In this document: one piece after another, positions 18,092 to 31,505 of the stretch
Numbering within the stretch: the stretch's first letter is position 1
Layout of the letters: each line of letters opens with the position of its first letter
Assembly (NCBI RefSeq): GCF_900102315.1
Contig: NZ_FNBL01000001.1
Coordinates: forward strand, 124,001 to 188,000
Direction of reading: 5' to 3'
DNA: 64,000 bases
Source: Celeribacter baekdonensis
Lineage (GTDB): Bacteria; Pseudomonadota; Alphaproteobacteria; Rhodobacterales; Rhodobacteraceae
Translations under genes and position numbers: made by a program
Notes under the pieces: model-generated
Database searches by the model: none
What the model saw: only the letters and a program-made list of their open reading frames with translations
Told to the model about the DNA's origin: nothing

Positions 18092-19498
18092 ATGATTCCG
18101 AATCCTGACTTTGAAAACGCGACATCTGCGGATCACAGAATGAGCTTGTTGGCCAAATATGCCGGTCGACTTGGCTTTGAAGTTGTGGATATCGCGGGAT
18201 TTCTTGACAGCGTCGATGAACAATCCAAAAGTCAGATTGCGGTTCTGGCGGATGTGCAATCCTCCGCCACCGACGTGATGACCGCCAATGGCGCGGTGCG
18301 CGACGCCTTGACGACGGTCACCAGTATCACCGATCAAACCCTCAATCGCGTTGAGGGGTCAGTGGGATTTGTGCGCGAAAGCGGCCAAAAATCTCAACAC
18401 GTGGCCTCATGGGTGAAAGACCTTTCGGAGCGTATGGAACGGGTCGCAAGTTCGCTGAGTGCTGTTGAGGCAGACAACACCAATATCGCCGACATTGCCC
18501 GTCAGGTGAATATTCTTGCCATCAATGCCAAAATTGAGGCTGCGCGCGCCGGTGACAGCGGGCGTGGCTTTGGCGTGGTGGCGGAGGCGATCAACGAATT
18601 GTCGCGCAAAACCGCCCGCGCCGCCGCCGGGATCGAAGAGAACATTGCCACCCTGTCCGAATGGGTCGGACGGCTGCGCGAAGAGGCGACAGGTGTCTCC
18701 ACTGACGCGAGTCATGTGATTTCCTCTGCGTCGGAAACGGATCTGGCGCTCACAGAAATCGCCCAAGGTGTGCGTAAAACCCATGACGCCACCCGGATCA
18801 TGGTCACTGAGGCCGACAAGGTTCGGGACGCTGTCGCGCGATTCCAACCCGCCTTTGACCAAATCGGCAAAGCCGCCAATGCCACCGCCGAGGGCATCCA
18901 TGTCGCGCATGAACGGGTCGACAAGTTGATCAACACCTCTGAAACCATTTTTCAAACCACCGTTGCTCTTGGCGGCGCGAGCGAAGATTTGGTCTTTATC
19001 AACAAGGTGCAAGAGGCCGCCTCTCGGATTTCAGCACTTTTTGCTGATGGCATCAATTCGGGGCGCATCAGCCGCTCAGACCTTTTTGACCAAAGCTACG
19101 TTGAACTTGCCAACACCAATCCACAACAATACATGGCGCGGTTCACGGCCTTTACGGATGAGGTCTTGCCTGCGGTTCAAGAGCCTATGCTTGAGTTTAA
19201 CCCCAAGGTGGTCTTTTGCGCGGCGCTTGATCCAAACGGCTATCTGCCAACCCACAATGTTAAATTCTCCGCACCGCAAGGTCATGATCCGGCCTGGAAC
19301 GCCGCCAATTCCCGCAATCGGCGCATTTTTAGTGATCGGGTGGGCTTAAAGGCTGGGCGTAACACCGAACCCTTCCTGCTCCAGGTCTATCGTCGCGATA
19401 TGGGAGCGGGCAAATTCATGATGATGAAAGATCTCTCTGCCCCGATTTTCGTGGATGGCAATCACTGGGGCGGGTTGCGTTTGGGATATACGTTCTGA
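18092..19498 (+). CDS. Soluble methyl-accepting chemotaxis protein with C-terminal sensor-like region
   Basis: 468 residues with no membrane segment. The chemoreceptor signalling hairpin lies early, at about residues 126-172 (tip segment ADIARQVNILAINAKIEAAR then GRGFGVVAEAINELS), flanked by heptad-rich coiled coil on both sides to about residue 290. The last 170 residues form a separate domain (MEFNPK-like LEFNPKVVFCAALDPNGYLP; ending DLSAPIFVDGNHWGGLRLGY) that resembles the C-terminal part of Cache-type sensors. Sensor after signalling domain is the reverse of the usual order. ATG at 18092 chosen for GGAGG at 18082-18086. An imperfect CtrA box precedes it. Confidence 0.9.
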   Translation: MIPNPDFENATSADHRMSLLAKYAGRLGFEVVDIAGFLDSVDEQSKSQIAVLADVQSSATDVMTANGAVRDALTTVTSITDQTLNRVEGSVGFVRESGQKSQHVASWVKDLSERMERVASSLSAVEADNTNIADIARQVNILAINAKIEAARAGDSGRGFGVVAEAINELSRKTARAAAGIEENIATLSEWVGRLREEATGVSTDASHVISSASETDLALTEIAQGVRKTHDATRIMVTEADKVRDAVARFQPAFDQIGKAANATAEGIHVAHERVDKLINTSETIFQTTVALGGASEDLVFINKVQEAASRISALFADGINSGRISRSDLFDQSYVELANTNPQQYMARFTAFTDEVLPAVQEPMLEFNPKVVFCAALDPNGYLPTHNVKFSAPQGHDPAWNAANSRNRRIFSDRVGLKAGRNTEPFLLQVYRRDMGAGKFMMMKDLSAPIFVDGNHWGGLRLGYTF

Positions 19499-19517
19499 CG
19501 TGATCCCACTTTCGATA

Positions 19518-19556
19518 GCCAAAAAAATCCGCCGCACTTCAAAAGAAGGCGGCGGG
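19518..19556 (-). terminator. Terminator of the 40-aa membrane protein gene
   Basis: CCGCCGC-A-CTTC pairs with GAAG-GCGGCGG around AAAA (one bulged base). On the minus strand it is followed by a run of seven T (complement of the A-run at 19521-19527). It could also slow plus-strand transcripts from the chemoreceptor gene. Confidence 0.65.
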
Positions 19557-19680
19557 AAGTACGATCTGAGACCCGCGGGGTTGATGGGATGAGGAACCAT
19601 CACTGACGGGAACAGGTAAATGTCAGACCCAAGATTGGGCTGCGGGTTGGGGATCAGATCTGAGGCAAACGAAGATGGCC
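19557..19680. other. 3' untranslated stretch, no gene seen
   Basis: No frame with a ribosome binding site is visible on either strand. It probably forms the 3' UTR of the small membrane protein message running toward its terminator. Confidence 0.4.
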
Positions 19681-19803
19681 TTACACCAAGGCCGGCAAGC
19701 TCAACCCACCCAAGAGGATGACCAAAAGGGCGATCGCACCGATCATGTCTTGTACCAGTGTTCCTTGCGACCGGGTGGCAACGGATTTGAGGTCCTTGAT
19801 CAT
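19681..19803 (-). CDS. 40-aa single-span membrane protein
   Basis: The frame MIKDLKSVATRSQGTLVQDM continues into one hydrophobic helix (IGAIALLVILLGGLSLPALV) that ends the protein. The ATG at 19803 has AAAGGA 8 nt upstream, and a terminator follows the gene, so it looks like a complete unit. Similar tiny proteins with a short polar N-terminus and C-terminal helix are frequent in Rhodobacteraceae; no function is known to me. Confidence 0.6.
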   Translation of the reverse strand: MIKDLKSVATRSQGTLVQDMIGAIALLVILLGGLSLPALV

Positions 19804-19930
19804 GTGAGCATCCTTTGAGACAGGTTGGTTAATGACTTGTTGCCACTTTGTTCTCATTTTTATGGGTCTGTGTAAAGAACTTTTTAAGAACATTCGCGAA
19901 CAAAATGAAAATTATCTGTGCTAAAATCTG

Positions 19931-24159
<4,229 letters not shown>

Positions 24160-24294
24160 CTATGGTTTAGGAGAGGTGCGCGGGGAGGTCCAGTCTGATA
24201 GATCCACGAAGAGAGAGAAAACACCAAAGCCACTCATTACATTCAGACAGGACCCGTCATCAAAGAGAGGCCTGAGCTGAGAACAGGTCGGGGG

Positions 24295-25014
24295 CTAGGC
24301 GCCCATGGCCATTTGTTCATCCATACCACCCGCAGAGGGTTCCGGATCGCGCAACACATAGCCACGGCCCCACACGGTTTCGATGTAATTGTCGCCATCG
24401 GTGGCATTGGCCAATTTCTTGCGCAATTTACAGATAAAGACGTCAATGATTTTGAGTTCAGGCTCATCCATACCGCCGTAAAGGTGGTTGAGGAACATTT
24501 CCTTGGTGAGCGTGGTGCCTTTGCGCAGCGACAGCAATTCGAGCATTTGATACTCTTTGCCGGTCAGATGCACGGGTTTACCGCCGACAGACACGGTTTT
24601 GGCATCAAGATTGACCTCGATCTTGCCGGTGCGAATGATGGATTGGGAATGGCCTTTGGAGCGGCGGATGATCGCGTGAATTCGGGCGACCAATTCTTCG
24701 CGATGGAACGGTTTGGTGAGGTAATCGTCAGCCCCAAATCCGAATCCTTTGATCTTGTTTTCGGTGTCATCGGCGCCAGAGAGGATCAAGATCGGCGTAT
24801 CAACACGGGCCAAGCGCAATTGACGCAGCACGTCATGGCCGTTCATATCCGGCAGGCCGAGATCCAGAAGGATCAAATCGTAATCATAAAGTTTGGCCAG
24901 ATCGATGCCCTCTTCACCCAAATCAGTCGTGTAGACGTTTAGATTCGCATGCGACAACATCAGTTCGATGCTTTTCGAGGTGGTGGGGTCGTCTTCAACC
25001 AGCAAAATCCGCAT
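24295..25014 (-). CDS. ctrA: Cell-cycle/motility response regulator CtrA
   Basis: 239 residues. Receiver domain with phosphoacceptor Asp51 ([13 protein letters not shown]) and acidic pocket EDD at 7-9, then an OmpR-type winged helix ([29 protein letters not shown]). The near-invariant CtrA N-terminus [12 protein letters not shown] is present. In Rhodobacterales CtrA is usually dispensable and controls motility, gene transfer agent and c-di-GMP genes. The upstream region contains CtrA-like half sites, consistent with autoregulation, and sciP lies next to it on the same strand. Confidence 0.97.
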   Translation of the reverse strand: MRILLVEDDPTTSKSIELMLSHANLNVYTTDLGEEGIDLAKLYDYDLILLDLGLPDMNGHDVLRQLRLARVDTPILILSGADDTENKIKGFGFGADDYLTKPFHREELVARIHAIIRRSKGHSQSIIRTGKIEVNLDAKTVSVGGKPVHLTGKEYQMLELLSLRKGTTLTKEMFLNHLYGGMDEPELKIIDVFICKLRKKLANATDGDNYIETVWGRGYVLRDPEPSAGGMDEQMAMGA

Positions 25015-25089
25015 ACCCTAAATCTCCGTTGCTATCTTCTAATAAGCGTTCTTGTTGCGTTCGCTCCTAAGGAAGATGGTCAAAAATGG

Positions 25090-25113
25090 TTAACTACACG
25101 TTACCAGTTTTAA
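25090..25113. promoter_or_regulatory. CtrA-like half sites in the ctrA promoter
   Basis: TTAA (25090-25093), 7 nt, TTAC (25101-25104), then another TTAA at 25110-25113. The first pair is one base from the TTAA-N7-TTAA consensus. About 80 nt upstream of the ctrA ATG, so it could serve autoregulation. Confidence 0.45.
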
Positions 25114-25131
25114 CCTTTTCGCATTTTCAAC

Positions 25132-25410
25132 TCAAGGTTGTCTATATTTTTGCACCGCAGTGGCCTTTAACGCCGCTTCCCCATACTCAGAAATGGCATT
25201 TTTCCAGGAATTGAACTCTTCTTCGGACAATCCATAGAGTTTCAGCGCCTCGGTTTGAGGAATCAATCCAAAGACAACCCCTTTGACAACAGAGGCTTTG
25301 CGTGAAGCCACCCAGCGACGCGTTTCCGCCGGAGGCAGGTCAGCACGGGTCATAATCGACCCATCCGGCAGGGTCACCGCGCGCGGTCCATCGACTTTTT
25401 TCAGATACAT
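25132..25410 (-). CDS. sciP: CtrA inhibitor SciP (DUF1153)
   Basis: 92 residues, the full size of SciP. The pattern LPPAETRRWVASRKASVVKG then LSEEEFNSWKNAISEYGE and the C-terminal VQKYRQP match the DUF1153 helix-turn-helix family. In Caulobacter SciP binds CtrA and blocks its recruitment of RNA polymerase in G1. Here it is directly upstream of ctrA on the same strand (117 bp gap). GAAGGG precedes the ATG at 25410. Function as CtrA antagonist is inferred from family. Confidence 0.9.
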   Translation of the reverse strand: MYLKKVDGPRAVTLPDGSIMTRADLPPAETRRWVASRKASVVKGVVFGLIPQTEALKLYGLSEEEFNSWKNAISEYGEAALKATAVQKYRQP

Positions 25411-25535
25411 GGGCTCACCCTTCGTTAAATTGCACCCCTCTTTTGCAACAACTCCCTTAATGGGGGGTGAAACCGCCCCTTGAGAATAGGTCGTATTTTC
25501 CTATATTATGTTCCTATTCCCGAAAGGATTTGTTC

Positions 25536-26681
25536 ATGTCTCATGACGGCGCTCTCCCGCTGAACTCTTTAGGCTTTGCCAAAGCCCCCCGTGACACCCG
25601 CGTCGTTGTGGCGATGTCGGGCGGTGTCGATAGCTCTGTGGTGGCCGCACAACTGGCCGAAGAGGGCTATGATGTCATCGGTGTCACGCTTCAGCTTTAT
25701 GATCATGGTGCCGCTTTGGCCAAGAAAGGCGCGTGTTGCGCGGGGCGTGACATTCATGACGCGCGGCGTGTGGCCGAAGAGATGGGATTTCCCCATTATG
25801 TGCTCGATTATGAGAACGTGTTCAAAGACGCGGTGATTGATGAATTTGCCGACAGCTATCTGGCGGGGGCAACGCCTGTGCCCTGCATCCGGTGCAACGA
25901 GCGGGTGAAGTTCAAAGACCTGTTGGAAACCGCCAAGGATTTGGATGCGGATTGCATGGCAACGGGTCATTATATCCAACGTGTGATGGGCGCAAACGGC
26001 CCGGAACTGCATTCGGCGGCGGATGCCAATCGCGATCAGAGCTATTTTCTGTTCTCGACCAAGCCCGAGCAACTCGACTACCTGCGCTTCCCGCTGGGTC
26101 ATTTGCCCTCAAAGGACGCGACCCGCGCATTGGCGGCGAAATACGGGTTGAGCGTGGCGGACAAGCCCGACAGCCAAGATATTTGTTTCGTGCCAAACGG
26201 CAATTACGCGCAGGTGATCGAAAAGCTGCGCCCAGGTGCCGCCGATCCCGGCGACATCGTCGATCCCGAGGGCAATGTTTTGGGCAGCCATAATGGGGTG
26301 ATTCATTATACCATCGGGCAACGGCGCGGGCTGGGCATCGGCGGTTTGGCCGATCCGCTTTATGTGGTCAAACTCGATGTCGATAAAAAACAGGTCGTCG
26401 TCGGACCAAAAGACATGCTCGCCACGCGCAAAATTCCCGTGCGCGAGATCAATTGGCTGGGCGATGAACCGTTTACCTCGCGCCCGGAGTGGCATGTCGC
26501 GGTGCGCGTGCGCTCGACCCGACCGCCGCGTGACGCGATCATCCGACCGATTTCCGACACCGAAGCCGAGGTCGAATTGTTTGTCGCCGAAGAAGGCGTG
26601 TCCCCCGGTCAGGCCTGTGTGTTCTACGACACGGACAGTGCGCGCATCTTTGGCGGCGGCTGGATTTGGCGGGGCTATTGA
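25536..26681 (+). CDS. mnmA: tRNA-specific 2-thiouridylase MnmA
   Basis: 381 residues. Thiolates U34 of Lys, Glu and Gln tRNAs. It has the PP-loop [11 protein letters not shown], the first catalytic cysteine in [14 protein letters not shown], the second in [11 protein letters not shown], and the C-terminal beta-barrel ([12 protein letters not shown]). The ATG at 25536 follows AAAGGA by 7 nt; an upstream in-frame ATG at 25467 would add a non-homologous leader that runs into the sciP promoter. The stop lies one base before the next start. Confidence 0.97.
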   Translation: MSHDGALPLNSLGFAKAPRDTRVVVAMSGGVDSSVVAAQLAEEGYDVIGVTLQLYDHGAALAKKGACCAGRDIHDARRVAEEMGFPHYVLDYENVFKDAVIDEFADSYLAGATPVPCIRCNERVKFKDLLETAKDLDADCMATGHYIQRVMGANGPELHSAADANRDQSYFLFSTKPEQLDYLRFPLGHLPSKDATRALAAKYGLSVADKPDSQDICFVPNGNYAQVIEKLRPGAADPGDIVDPEGNVLGSHNGVIHYTIGQRRGLGIGGLADPLYVVKLDVDKKQVVVGPKDMLATRKIPVREINWLGDEPFTSRPEWHVAVRVRSTRPPRDAIIRPISDTEAEVELFVAEEGVSPGQACVFYDTDSARIFGGGWIWRGY

Positions 26682-26682
26682 G

Positions 26683-27075
26683 ATGAGAGGGCTGGTGCTG
26701 GCCGTGATGGCGGCTCTGCCCACGGCGGCGCTGGCGGACCCGGCGGGCGAATGTGGCGGCGGCTCTCAGGTTGAGATCGCGGAGTGTGTGGCGCGGCAAG
26801 ATCAGGCGGCGGAGCAGTCGATGCAGACCATCCTCGGCTTTGCCCGCGCCTCAGCGACAGAGTTGGACGAGATCACCGGGCGCGCCACAGAGCGGCCTGT
26901 TGCCCTGCCCGCTTTAAATGCGGCACAAGCGGCGTGGGAATCCTACCGTGCCGCGCAGTGTGACTTTGTCGGCAGCACCTATGGCGGCGGATCAGGTACG
27001 GGGATCGCAATCCGGTCGTGCCGGATTGAGCTGACCCGCGCGCGTGAGGCTGAGCTGCGCCGCACTATTCAGTGA
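26683..27075 (+). CDS. Secreted LprI-type (DUF1311) protein
   Basis: 130 residues. Signal peptide MRGLVLAVMAALPTAALA, then a mature domain with the conserved pattern of the LprI N-terminal/DUF1311 family: an early CGGGSQVEIAECVARQDQ, a central WESYRAAQCDFVG and final SCRIELTRAREAEL, holding four cysteines likely in two disulfides. Some members inhibit lysozyme. It starts one base after the mnmA stop and is therefore cotranscribed. Its 3' end overlaps the convergent cytochrome gene by 11 bp. Confidence 0.8.
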   Translation: MRGLVLAVMAALPTAALADPAGECGGGSQVEIAECVARQDQAAEQSMQTILGFARASATELDEITGRATERPVALPALNAAQAAWESYRAAQCDFVGSTYGGGSGTGIAIRSCRIELTRAREAELRRTIQ

Positions 27076-27328
27076 GGTCCGGCATGATCGGCGTAGGCAA
27101 AAGGTAGGCCACCAAATCGGCGCGATCCTGGTCGGACCTTGTGCGGTGACTGGTCAAGAACAGCGTCAAATCCTCTGGCGTCACCTGCGTCAGATCAAGC
27201 AGGGCCACATCGCGATGACAGCGCGCACAGGATTGGGCGTAGACCATGGCACCTTGATCGGCATCGCCCACCGAATCGGCGTAAAGCGGCTGGGCCATCA
27301 GCATCATAAGAGCAAGAAAACGGATCAT
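27065..27328 (-). CDS. Small periplasmic c-type cytochrome
   Basis: 87 residues. Signal peptide MIRFLALMMLMAQPLYA, then a single haem attachment site CARCHRD. The remainder is too short for a full class I cytochrome fold, and only one C-terminal methionine (TPIMPDL) could act as the axial ligand. It could be an electron shuttle or a haem sensor; which partner it serves is not visible. Convergent with the LprI-type gene; the stop codons cross each other by 11 bp. Confidence 0.75.
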   Translation of the reverse strand: MIRFLALMMLMAQPLYADSVGDADQGAMVYAQSCARCHRDVALLDLTQVTPEDLTLFLTSHRTRSDQDRADLVAYLLPTPIMPDLTE

Positions 27329-27387
27329 ATTGGACCTCCTGTGAACAGAGTGTAGCGCAGGGAGGGGGATCTGTCGTTGATCTAGAG

Positions 27388-28530
27388 CTAACCTGCGATG
27401 CCGTCCAAAATCGCCCGTGCCGCACGCAGGCCGGGGGCGTCGCCGCCGCGACCAAGCCGGTCCATCGTCACTGAAAGCGCATCACTTTGCGCCTCTGGGT
27501 GCAGAAGGATCACACTTAGAGCCGGGGCGATTTTTTCAGGCACACAGTTCTGCGCCAAAAACTCCGGCACGACACGGGTTTCAGACACAAGATTGACCAA
27601 AGTCACCGTGTCGATCAACAATTTGCGCTCGACGATCTTTTGCGTCAGCCAATTCATCTTATAGGCGATAACCATTGGGGTGTCGTTTGCCGCCAACTCC
27701 AAGGACACCGTGCCAGAGGCCGCCAGCGCCATATCGGCGGCTTTGAAGGCGGCGCGTTTTCCGGCGCGGTCGGAGGCCTCGATCAGGATCGGAGCCACCG
27801 CCCAGTGCGATGTCATCTCGCGCACCAGATCCTCGACGCCCTGCGCCATTGGCAAAACGACCCGCGCGGTGGGATGGGTTTGGGCGAACACATCCAAAGC
27901 CGCGCCAAAAATTTGCGCCAACCGTGTGACCTCGCCTTTGCGCGATCCCGGCAGGACCAGGATCAAGGGCGCATCGTCGATCTGGTTGGTCTCACGAAAG
28001 GCCGTCACCTCCGCCTCGGTGGCGATTTCATCGGTCACAACCGGGTGGCCAACGAAATCACAGCGCAAGCCAACGCGGGTGAAATACGGCGGTTCAAACG
28101 GGAACAGCGCCAGGACCTGATCCACCCGTGCCGCCATTTTCGCCGCCCGTTCGGGCCGCCACGCCCAGACAGTGGGCGCAACGTAATGACAGATGCGAAT
28201 GTCAGAGCGGGCTTTGACGATATCGGCCACACGCAGACAAAAATCCGGGCTATCAATGGTCAAAACCACATCGGGTTGCCAGTCTAAAATGGCCTCGGCC
28301 ACCTCGCGAATGCGGCGTTTGAGGTGGAAATATTTCGGCAGAATTTCCATGATCCCCATCAAGGAAAGCTCGGACATCGGGAATTGGCTGACCAGCCCCG
28401 CCTCCACCATCATCGCGCCACCGACACCGCGAAATTCCACATCACAGAGCGTTTTCAGCGCATCCATACAAGACGCGCCCAATTTGTCGCCCGAGGCCTC
28501 GCCGGCGATGACAAAGACTTTCAGGCTCAT
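27388..28530 (-). CDS. lpxB: Lipid-A-disaccharide synthase
   Basis: 380 residues, GT19 glycosyltransferase joining UDP-2,3-diacylglucosamine and lipid X. Seen: VIAGEASGDKLGASCMDAL at the N-terminus, LTIDSPDFCLRVA, HYVAPTVWAWRPERA and ASGTVSLELA near the C-terminus. Its start overlaps the lpxI stop by 4 nt. Last gene of the lipid A operon here. Confidence 0.97.
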   Translation of the reverse strand: MSLKVFVIAGEASGDKLGASCMDALKTLCDVEFRGVGGAMMVEAGLVSQFPMSELSLMGIMEILPKYFHLKRRIREVAEAILDWQPDVVLTIDSPDFCLRVADIVKARSDIRICHYVAPTVWAWRPERAAKMAARVDQVLALFPFEPPYFTRVGLRCDFVGHPVVTDEIATEAEVTAFRETNQIDDAPLILVLPGSRKGEVTRLAQIFGAALDVFAQTHPTARVVLPMAQGVEDLVREMTSHWAVAPILIEASDRAGKRAAFKAADMALAASGTVSLELAANDTPMVIAYKMNWLTQKIVERKLLIDTVTLVNLVSETRVVPEFLAQNCVPEKIAPALSVILLHPEAQSDALSVTMDRLGRGGDAPGLRAARAILDGIAG

Positions 28531-29345
28531 AACGCTTTCAAGAACATGCCCGCCTCCGCAATCCGTGCTTTGACCGCATCGGCCTCCAAAACAATCACCT
28601 GCCCGGCCGGAATGACAATCCCGCCGATGCCCGCAGTACGCGCCGCCGTGATCGTGTCGGGGCCGATGGTGGGCATGTCAATGCGCAGGTCCTGGCCGCG
28701 TTTCGGGCCTTTGACAAACACCCCCGGCGCGCGGCGTAGGGGATTGGGGGTTTGAGCGACATAGGCCAACATCGCATCCGTGCCCTGCACCGTCTCGATG
28801 CCCAACATCTGGCCCCCGGCGCAGACCGCGCCTTGGCCGACATCCAAGGGTGACAACGCGTCCAAAACCGCCTTTGCCCGTGCCGCATCCGCCTCGTCCT
28901 GCGCGGTCGGTTTCCGCCCCCAAAGCGTGCCTTTTTCCAACACCAAATCCGGGCAAATCTCGGTGGCGGAGCGGATCATGAAGCCTTGGGATTCAAACAC
29001 AGCGATCACCTCGCGCAACAGCCCGTCATCGCCCTTGCCCAAAGACATGGCGAGTTTGACCGCGTGGCGATCCATCAGCACCGGATTGATTTTGGGCCGC
29101 GCCATCGCACCGGCAAAACTCACCGCCACAACATCGCGCGCTTTCAGTTCCTTGAACAGTTTGCCGAGTTTTTCGACCCGCGCCGTCACATGTTCCGCAC
29201 CTTCGGGCACTGGAATATCGGAGAAGGTGACATAGACCGGATGGACCAACGCATTCGCCAGCGTGGCGGGCAAGCTGCCCGATCCGGCGATGATGGCGGT
29301 GCGTTTGACCGGACGCCTATCTGTGTGCCTTTCCGGCGGGGTCAT
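28527..29345 (-). CDS. lpxI: UDP-2,3-diacylglucosamine diphosphatase LpxI
   Basis: 272 residues. The DUF1009/LpxI pattern is clear: AIIAGSGSLPATLANAL, MARPKINPVLMDRHAVKLAM, ICPDLVLEKGTLW, VKGPKRGQDLRIDMPTIGPDT and IVIPAGQVIVLE. LpxI replaces LpxH in alphaproteobacteria and attacks the alpha phosphate. I use the ATG at 29345, which has GAGGGT 8 nt upstream; the GTG at 29351 would place that site too close. It lies 10 nt from the lpxA stop. Confidence 0.95.
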   Translation of the reverse strand: MTPPERHTDRRPVKRTAIIAGSGSLPATLANALVHPVYVTFSDIPVPEGAEHVTARVEKLGKLFKELKARDVVAVSFAGAMARPKINPVLMDRHAVKLAMSLGKGDDGLLREVIAVFESQGFMIRSATEICPDLVLEKGTLWGRKPTAQDEADAARAKAVLDALSPLDVGQGAVCAGGQMLGIETVQGTDAMLAYVAQTPNPLRRAPGVFVKGPKRGQDLRIDMPTIGPDTITAARTAGIGGIVIPAGQVIVLEADAVKARIAEAGMFLKAL

Positions 29346-29355
29346 CGGCACACCC

Positions 29356-30156
29356 TCATTTCGGCGTCAAAAATCCGCGGTCGCTGTCACCCATGACAAA
29401 GGCCACCATGCGGGCAACATAATCGCTGTCGAAATCTTCGGACAGTCGCTGGGCACGGTCTTTGAACGCGCCTTCGCCCTGTTTGAGCATCTGAAACGCG
29501 GCGCGCAACTGGTTGATGTCATCGCGGGACACGCCTTTGCGTTTGAGACCCACAAGGTTGAGCCCGTCAAGTTCCGCGCGCGGACCTTGGACCAAAGCGT
29601 GGGGCAAAACGTCGGCGGTGACCATGGACAGCGCGCCAATGATGGCCCCCTGCCCGATCCGCACCCATTGGTGAATGCCCGACAGGCCGCCGACGATCAC
29701 ATCGTCTTCGATCACACAATGCCCGGCCACGGCGACCGAATTGACCAAAATCACCCGATCCCCGATCTGGACGTCATGGGCGACATGGGCGCAGGCCATG
29801 AACAGGCCATCGTCGCCCACGCGCGTCACCCCGCCACCGCCCTCGGTGCCAAGGTTCATCGTCACATATTCGCGGATGCGGTTGCGTTTGCCGATCACAA
29901 GGCGGGTCTCTTCGCCTTTGAATTTCAAATCTTGTGGAATCGCCCCGATCGAGGCGAATTGAAACACCGTGGTCTCGTCGCCGATCTCGGTCATGCCCTC
30001 GATCACCACATGGGATTTGATCACAACCCCTGCGCCCAGCCGCACCTTAGGCCCGATCATACAGAACGGGCCAATGTCACAGCCCGCACCAATCACGGCC
30101 CCCTCTTCAATCACAGAAGAGGGATGAATTTTGGCGCTTGGGTCGATGAGGCTCAT
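29356..30156 (-). CDS. lpxA: Acyl-ACP--UDP-N-acetylglucosamine O-acyltransferase
   Basis: 266 residues; first step of lipid A synthesis. A left-handed beta-helix of hexapeptide repeats (IHPSSVIEEGAVIGAGCDIG and on), the catalytic histidine in ACAHVAHDVQIGD, the GLSGIHQWVRIGQGA loop and a C-terminal helical domain beginning NLVGLKRKGVSRDDI are all present. 13 nt separate it from fabZ. Confidence 0.97.
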   Translation of the reverse strand: MSLIDPSAKIHPSSVIEEGAVIGAGCDIGPFCMIGPKVRLGAGVVIKSHVVIEGMTEIGDETTVFQFASIGAIPQDLKFKGEETRLVIGKRNRIREYVTMNLGTEGGGGVTRVGDDGLFMACAHVAHDVQIGDRVILVNSVAVAGHCVIEDDVIVGGLSGIHQWVRIGQGAIIGALSMVTADVLPHALVQGPRAELDGLNLVGLKRKGVSRDDINQLRAAFQMLKQGEGAFKDRAQRLSEDFDSDYVARMVAFVMGDSDRGFLTPK

Positions 30157-30169
30157 AGATCGCTCCTGA

Positions 30170-30634
30170 TCAGGTGTTGGACGCAGACAGATCCATCATC
30201 GCGGTAAATGAGGCCTCACAGGCCACCTCGCCGTCGACTTCGGCGCGGCCATCGAATTTCCACACTTTGCCACCACCGCGTTTGACCGTGACATGCATCT
30301 TGAGCTGATCACCCGGCACCACTTTGCGGCGGAATTTGCAGCCGTCGATGTTCATGAAAAACACGTTAAACACCTTATCGGCCAAATCCATATGCACCCC
30401 GACCAAAACAGCCGCCGTTTGCGCCATCGCCTCGACGATCATCACGCCGGGCATCACCGGCATCCCCGGAAAATGCCCGGTAAAATGCGGCTCATTGAAG
30501 GTGACGTTTTTGATGCCGGTGCAGCCGGTGCTGGTGTCGATGTCAATCACCCGATCCACCAACAAAAACGGATAGCGATGCGGCAAAATCCGTTGAATCA
30601 AATCAATATCGGCGGTTTTCAGGTGGTCCGTCAT
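30170..30634 (-). CDS. fabZ: 3-hydroxyacyl-ACP dehydratase FabZ
   Basis: 154 residues, hot-dog fold. [13 protein letters not shown] and the catalytic [19 protein letters not shown] are diagnostic. The frame extends to 30676, but the ATG at 30634 ([12 protein letters not shown]) has GGAAGAG upstream and gives the normal length. It sits between skp and lpxA, the usual lipid A order except that lpxD is missing from this position. Confidence 0.96.
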   Translation of the reverse strand: MTDHLKTADIDLIQRILPHRYPFLLVDRVIDIDTSTGCTGIKNVTFNEPHFTGHFPGMPVMPGVMIVEAMAQTAAVLVGVHMDLADKVFNVFFMNIDGCKFRRKVVPGDQLKMHVTVKRGGGKVWKFDGRAEVDGEVACEASFTAMMDLSASNT

Positions 30635-30794
30635 ATCTCTTCCCTCGGCCTTTGATCTTATCTTTATCTGTGTCACGCGACGCCGGGTCCAAGCATACGG
30701 GCCAGATCGGTCCCATGTGCCAGTCTGGCATAAAATTCGTCCCGTTTTCTACCAACAGCGCCCCGTGGTGACAAGCGGTGTGGACGCCCCCGGC

Positions 30795-31505
30795 TTAGTC
30801 TGCAGTTTTGGGTTGGGTGTCTTGCGTTTCAGCGTCTTCGGCGGGCGCGGCGGTCGGCTCTTTGGACTCTGCGGCAGTGGCGGCGTCACGCTGGGCTTGA
30901 ATCGCATCCAGCCGATCAATGACAACTTTTGTGACATCAATCGAACCGGACATCAGATACACCTGTTGCCGTTCAAACACCACCACCGCCCCAAGATCGC
31001 GCGCGACACGGGTCAAGACCGTGTTCATCTCGGTCTCCATCTCTTCCAACGCGCTGTCATAGAGGCGTTGCACCGCTTGCGCCTTTTCGTCCTGTTGCGC
31101 GCGCACCTCGGTGACTTTGGCGTCAAACTCGGCAGCGCGGGTGCGAAAGGCCTCTTCGCTCATCATCTTGCGTTGGTCGGAGATTTCCTGCTCTTCGGCT
31201 TCCAGATCGGCGTAGATTTGATCGTTCTCCGCCAAAAGAGCAGCGCGTTCCGCCTCGATTTCGGCTTCAAGCGCCACGCCCATCTCACTCTGCGCTATGA
31301 TCCGGGCCCGATCAAAGGCCAAAATCGGAAAGCTCTGCTCGGCCTGAGACTGCTGGGACTGAGTCTGCTCGGCCCGGGTCTGCTCAGACTGAGCCTGTGG
31401 TGTTGCACGGTTCGGGGCCTCTTGGGCCAAAGCCGCAGGCGCGCCCGTCAGGGCGGACAGCCCTGCCCCCAGCATTGCCAAAGACCACAGCCGCAAACCC
31501 GACAT
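30795..31505 (-). CDS. skp: OmpH/Skp family periplasmic chaperone
   Basis: 236 residues. Signal peptide to about residue 27 (GAPAALAQ), then a long Gln/Glu-rich spacer with SEQTRAEQTQSQQSQAEQ, the OmpH core (FPILAFDRARIIAQSEMG, then coiled coil to about 165, LGAVVVFERQQVYLMSG) and an acidic low-complexity tail. Skp carries outer membrane proteins to BamA. Its ATG overlaps the bamA stop by one base (TGATG). The Gln-rich spacer and acidic tail make it longer than E. coli Skp. Confidence 0.9.
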   Translation of the reverse strand: MSGLRLWSLAMLGAGLSALTGAPAALAQEAPNRATPQAQSEQTRAEQTQSQQSQAEQSFPILAFDRARIIAQSEMGVALEAEIEAERAALLAENDQIYADLEAEEQEISDQRKMMSEEAFRTRAAEFDAKVTEVRAQQDEKAQAVQRLYDSALEEMETEMNTVLTRVARDLGAVVVFERQQVYLMSGSIDVTKVVIDRLDAIQAQRDAATAAESKEPTAAPAEDAETQDTQPKTAD

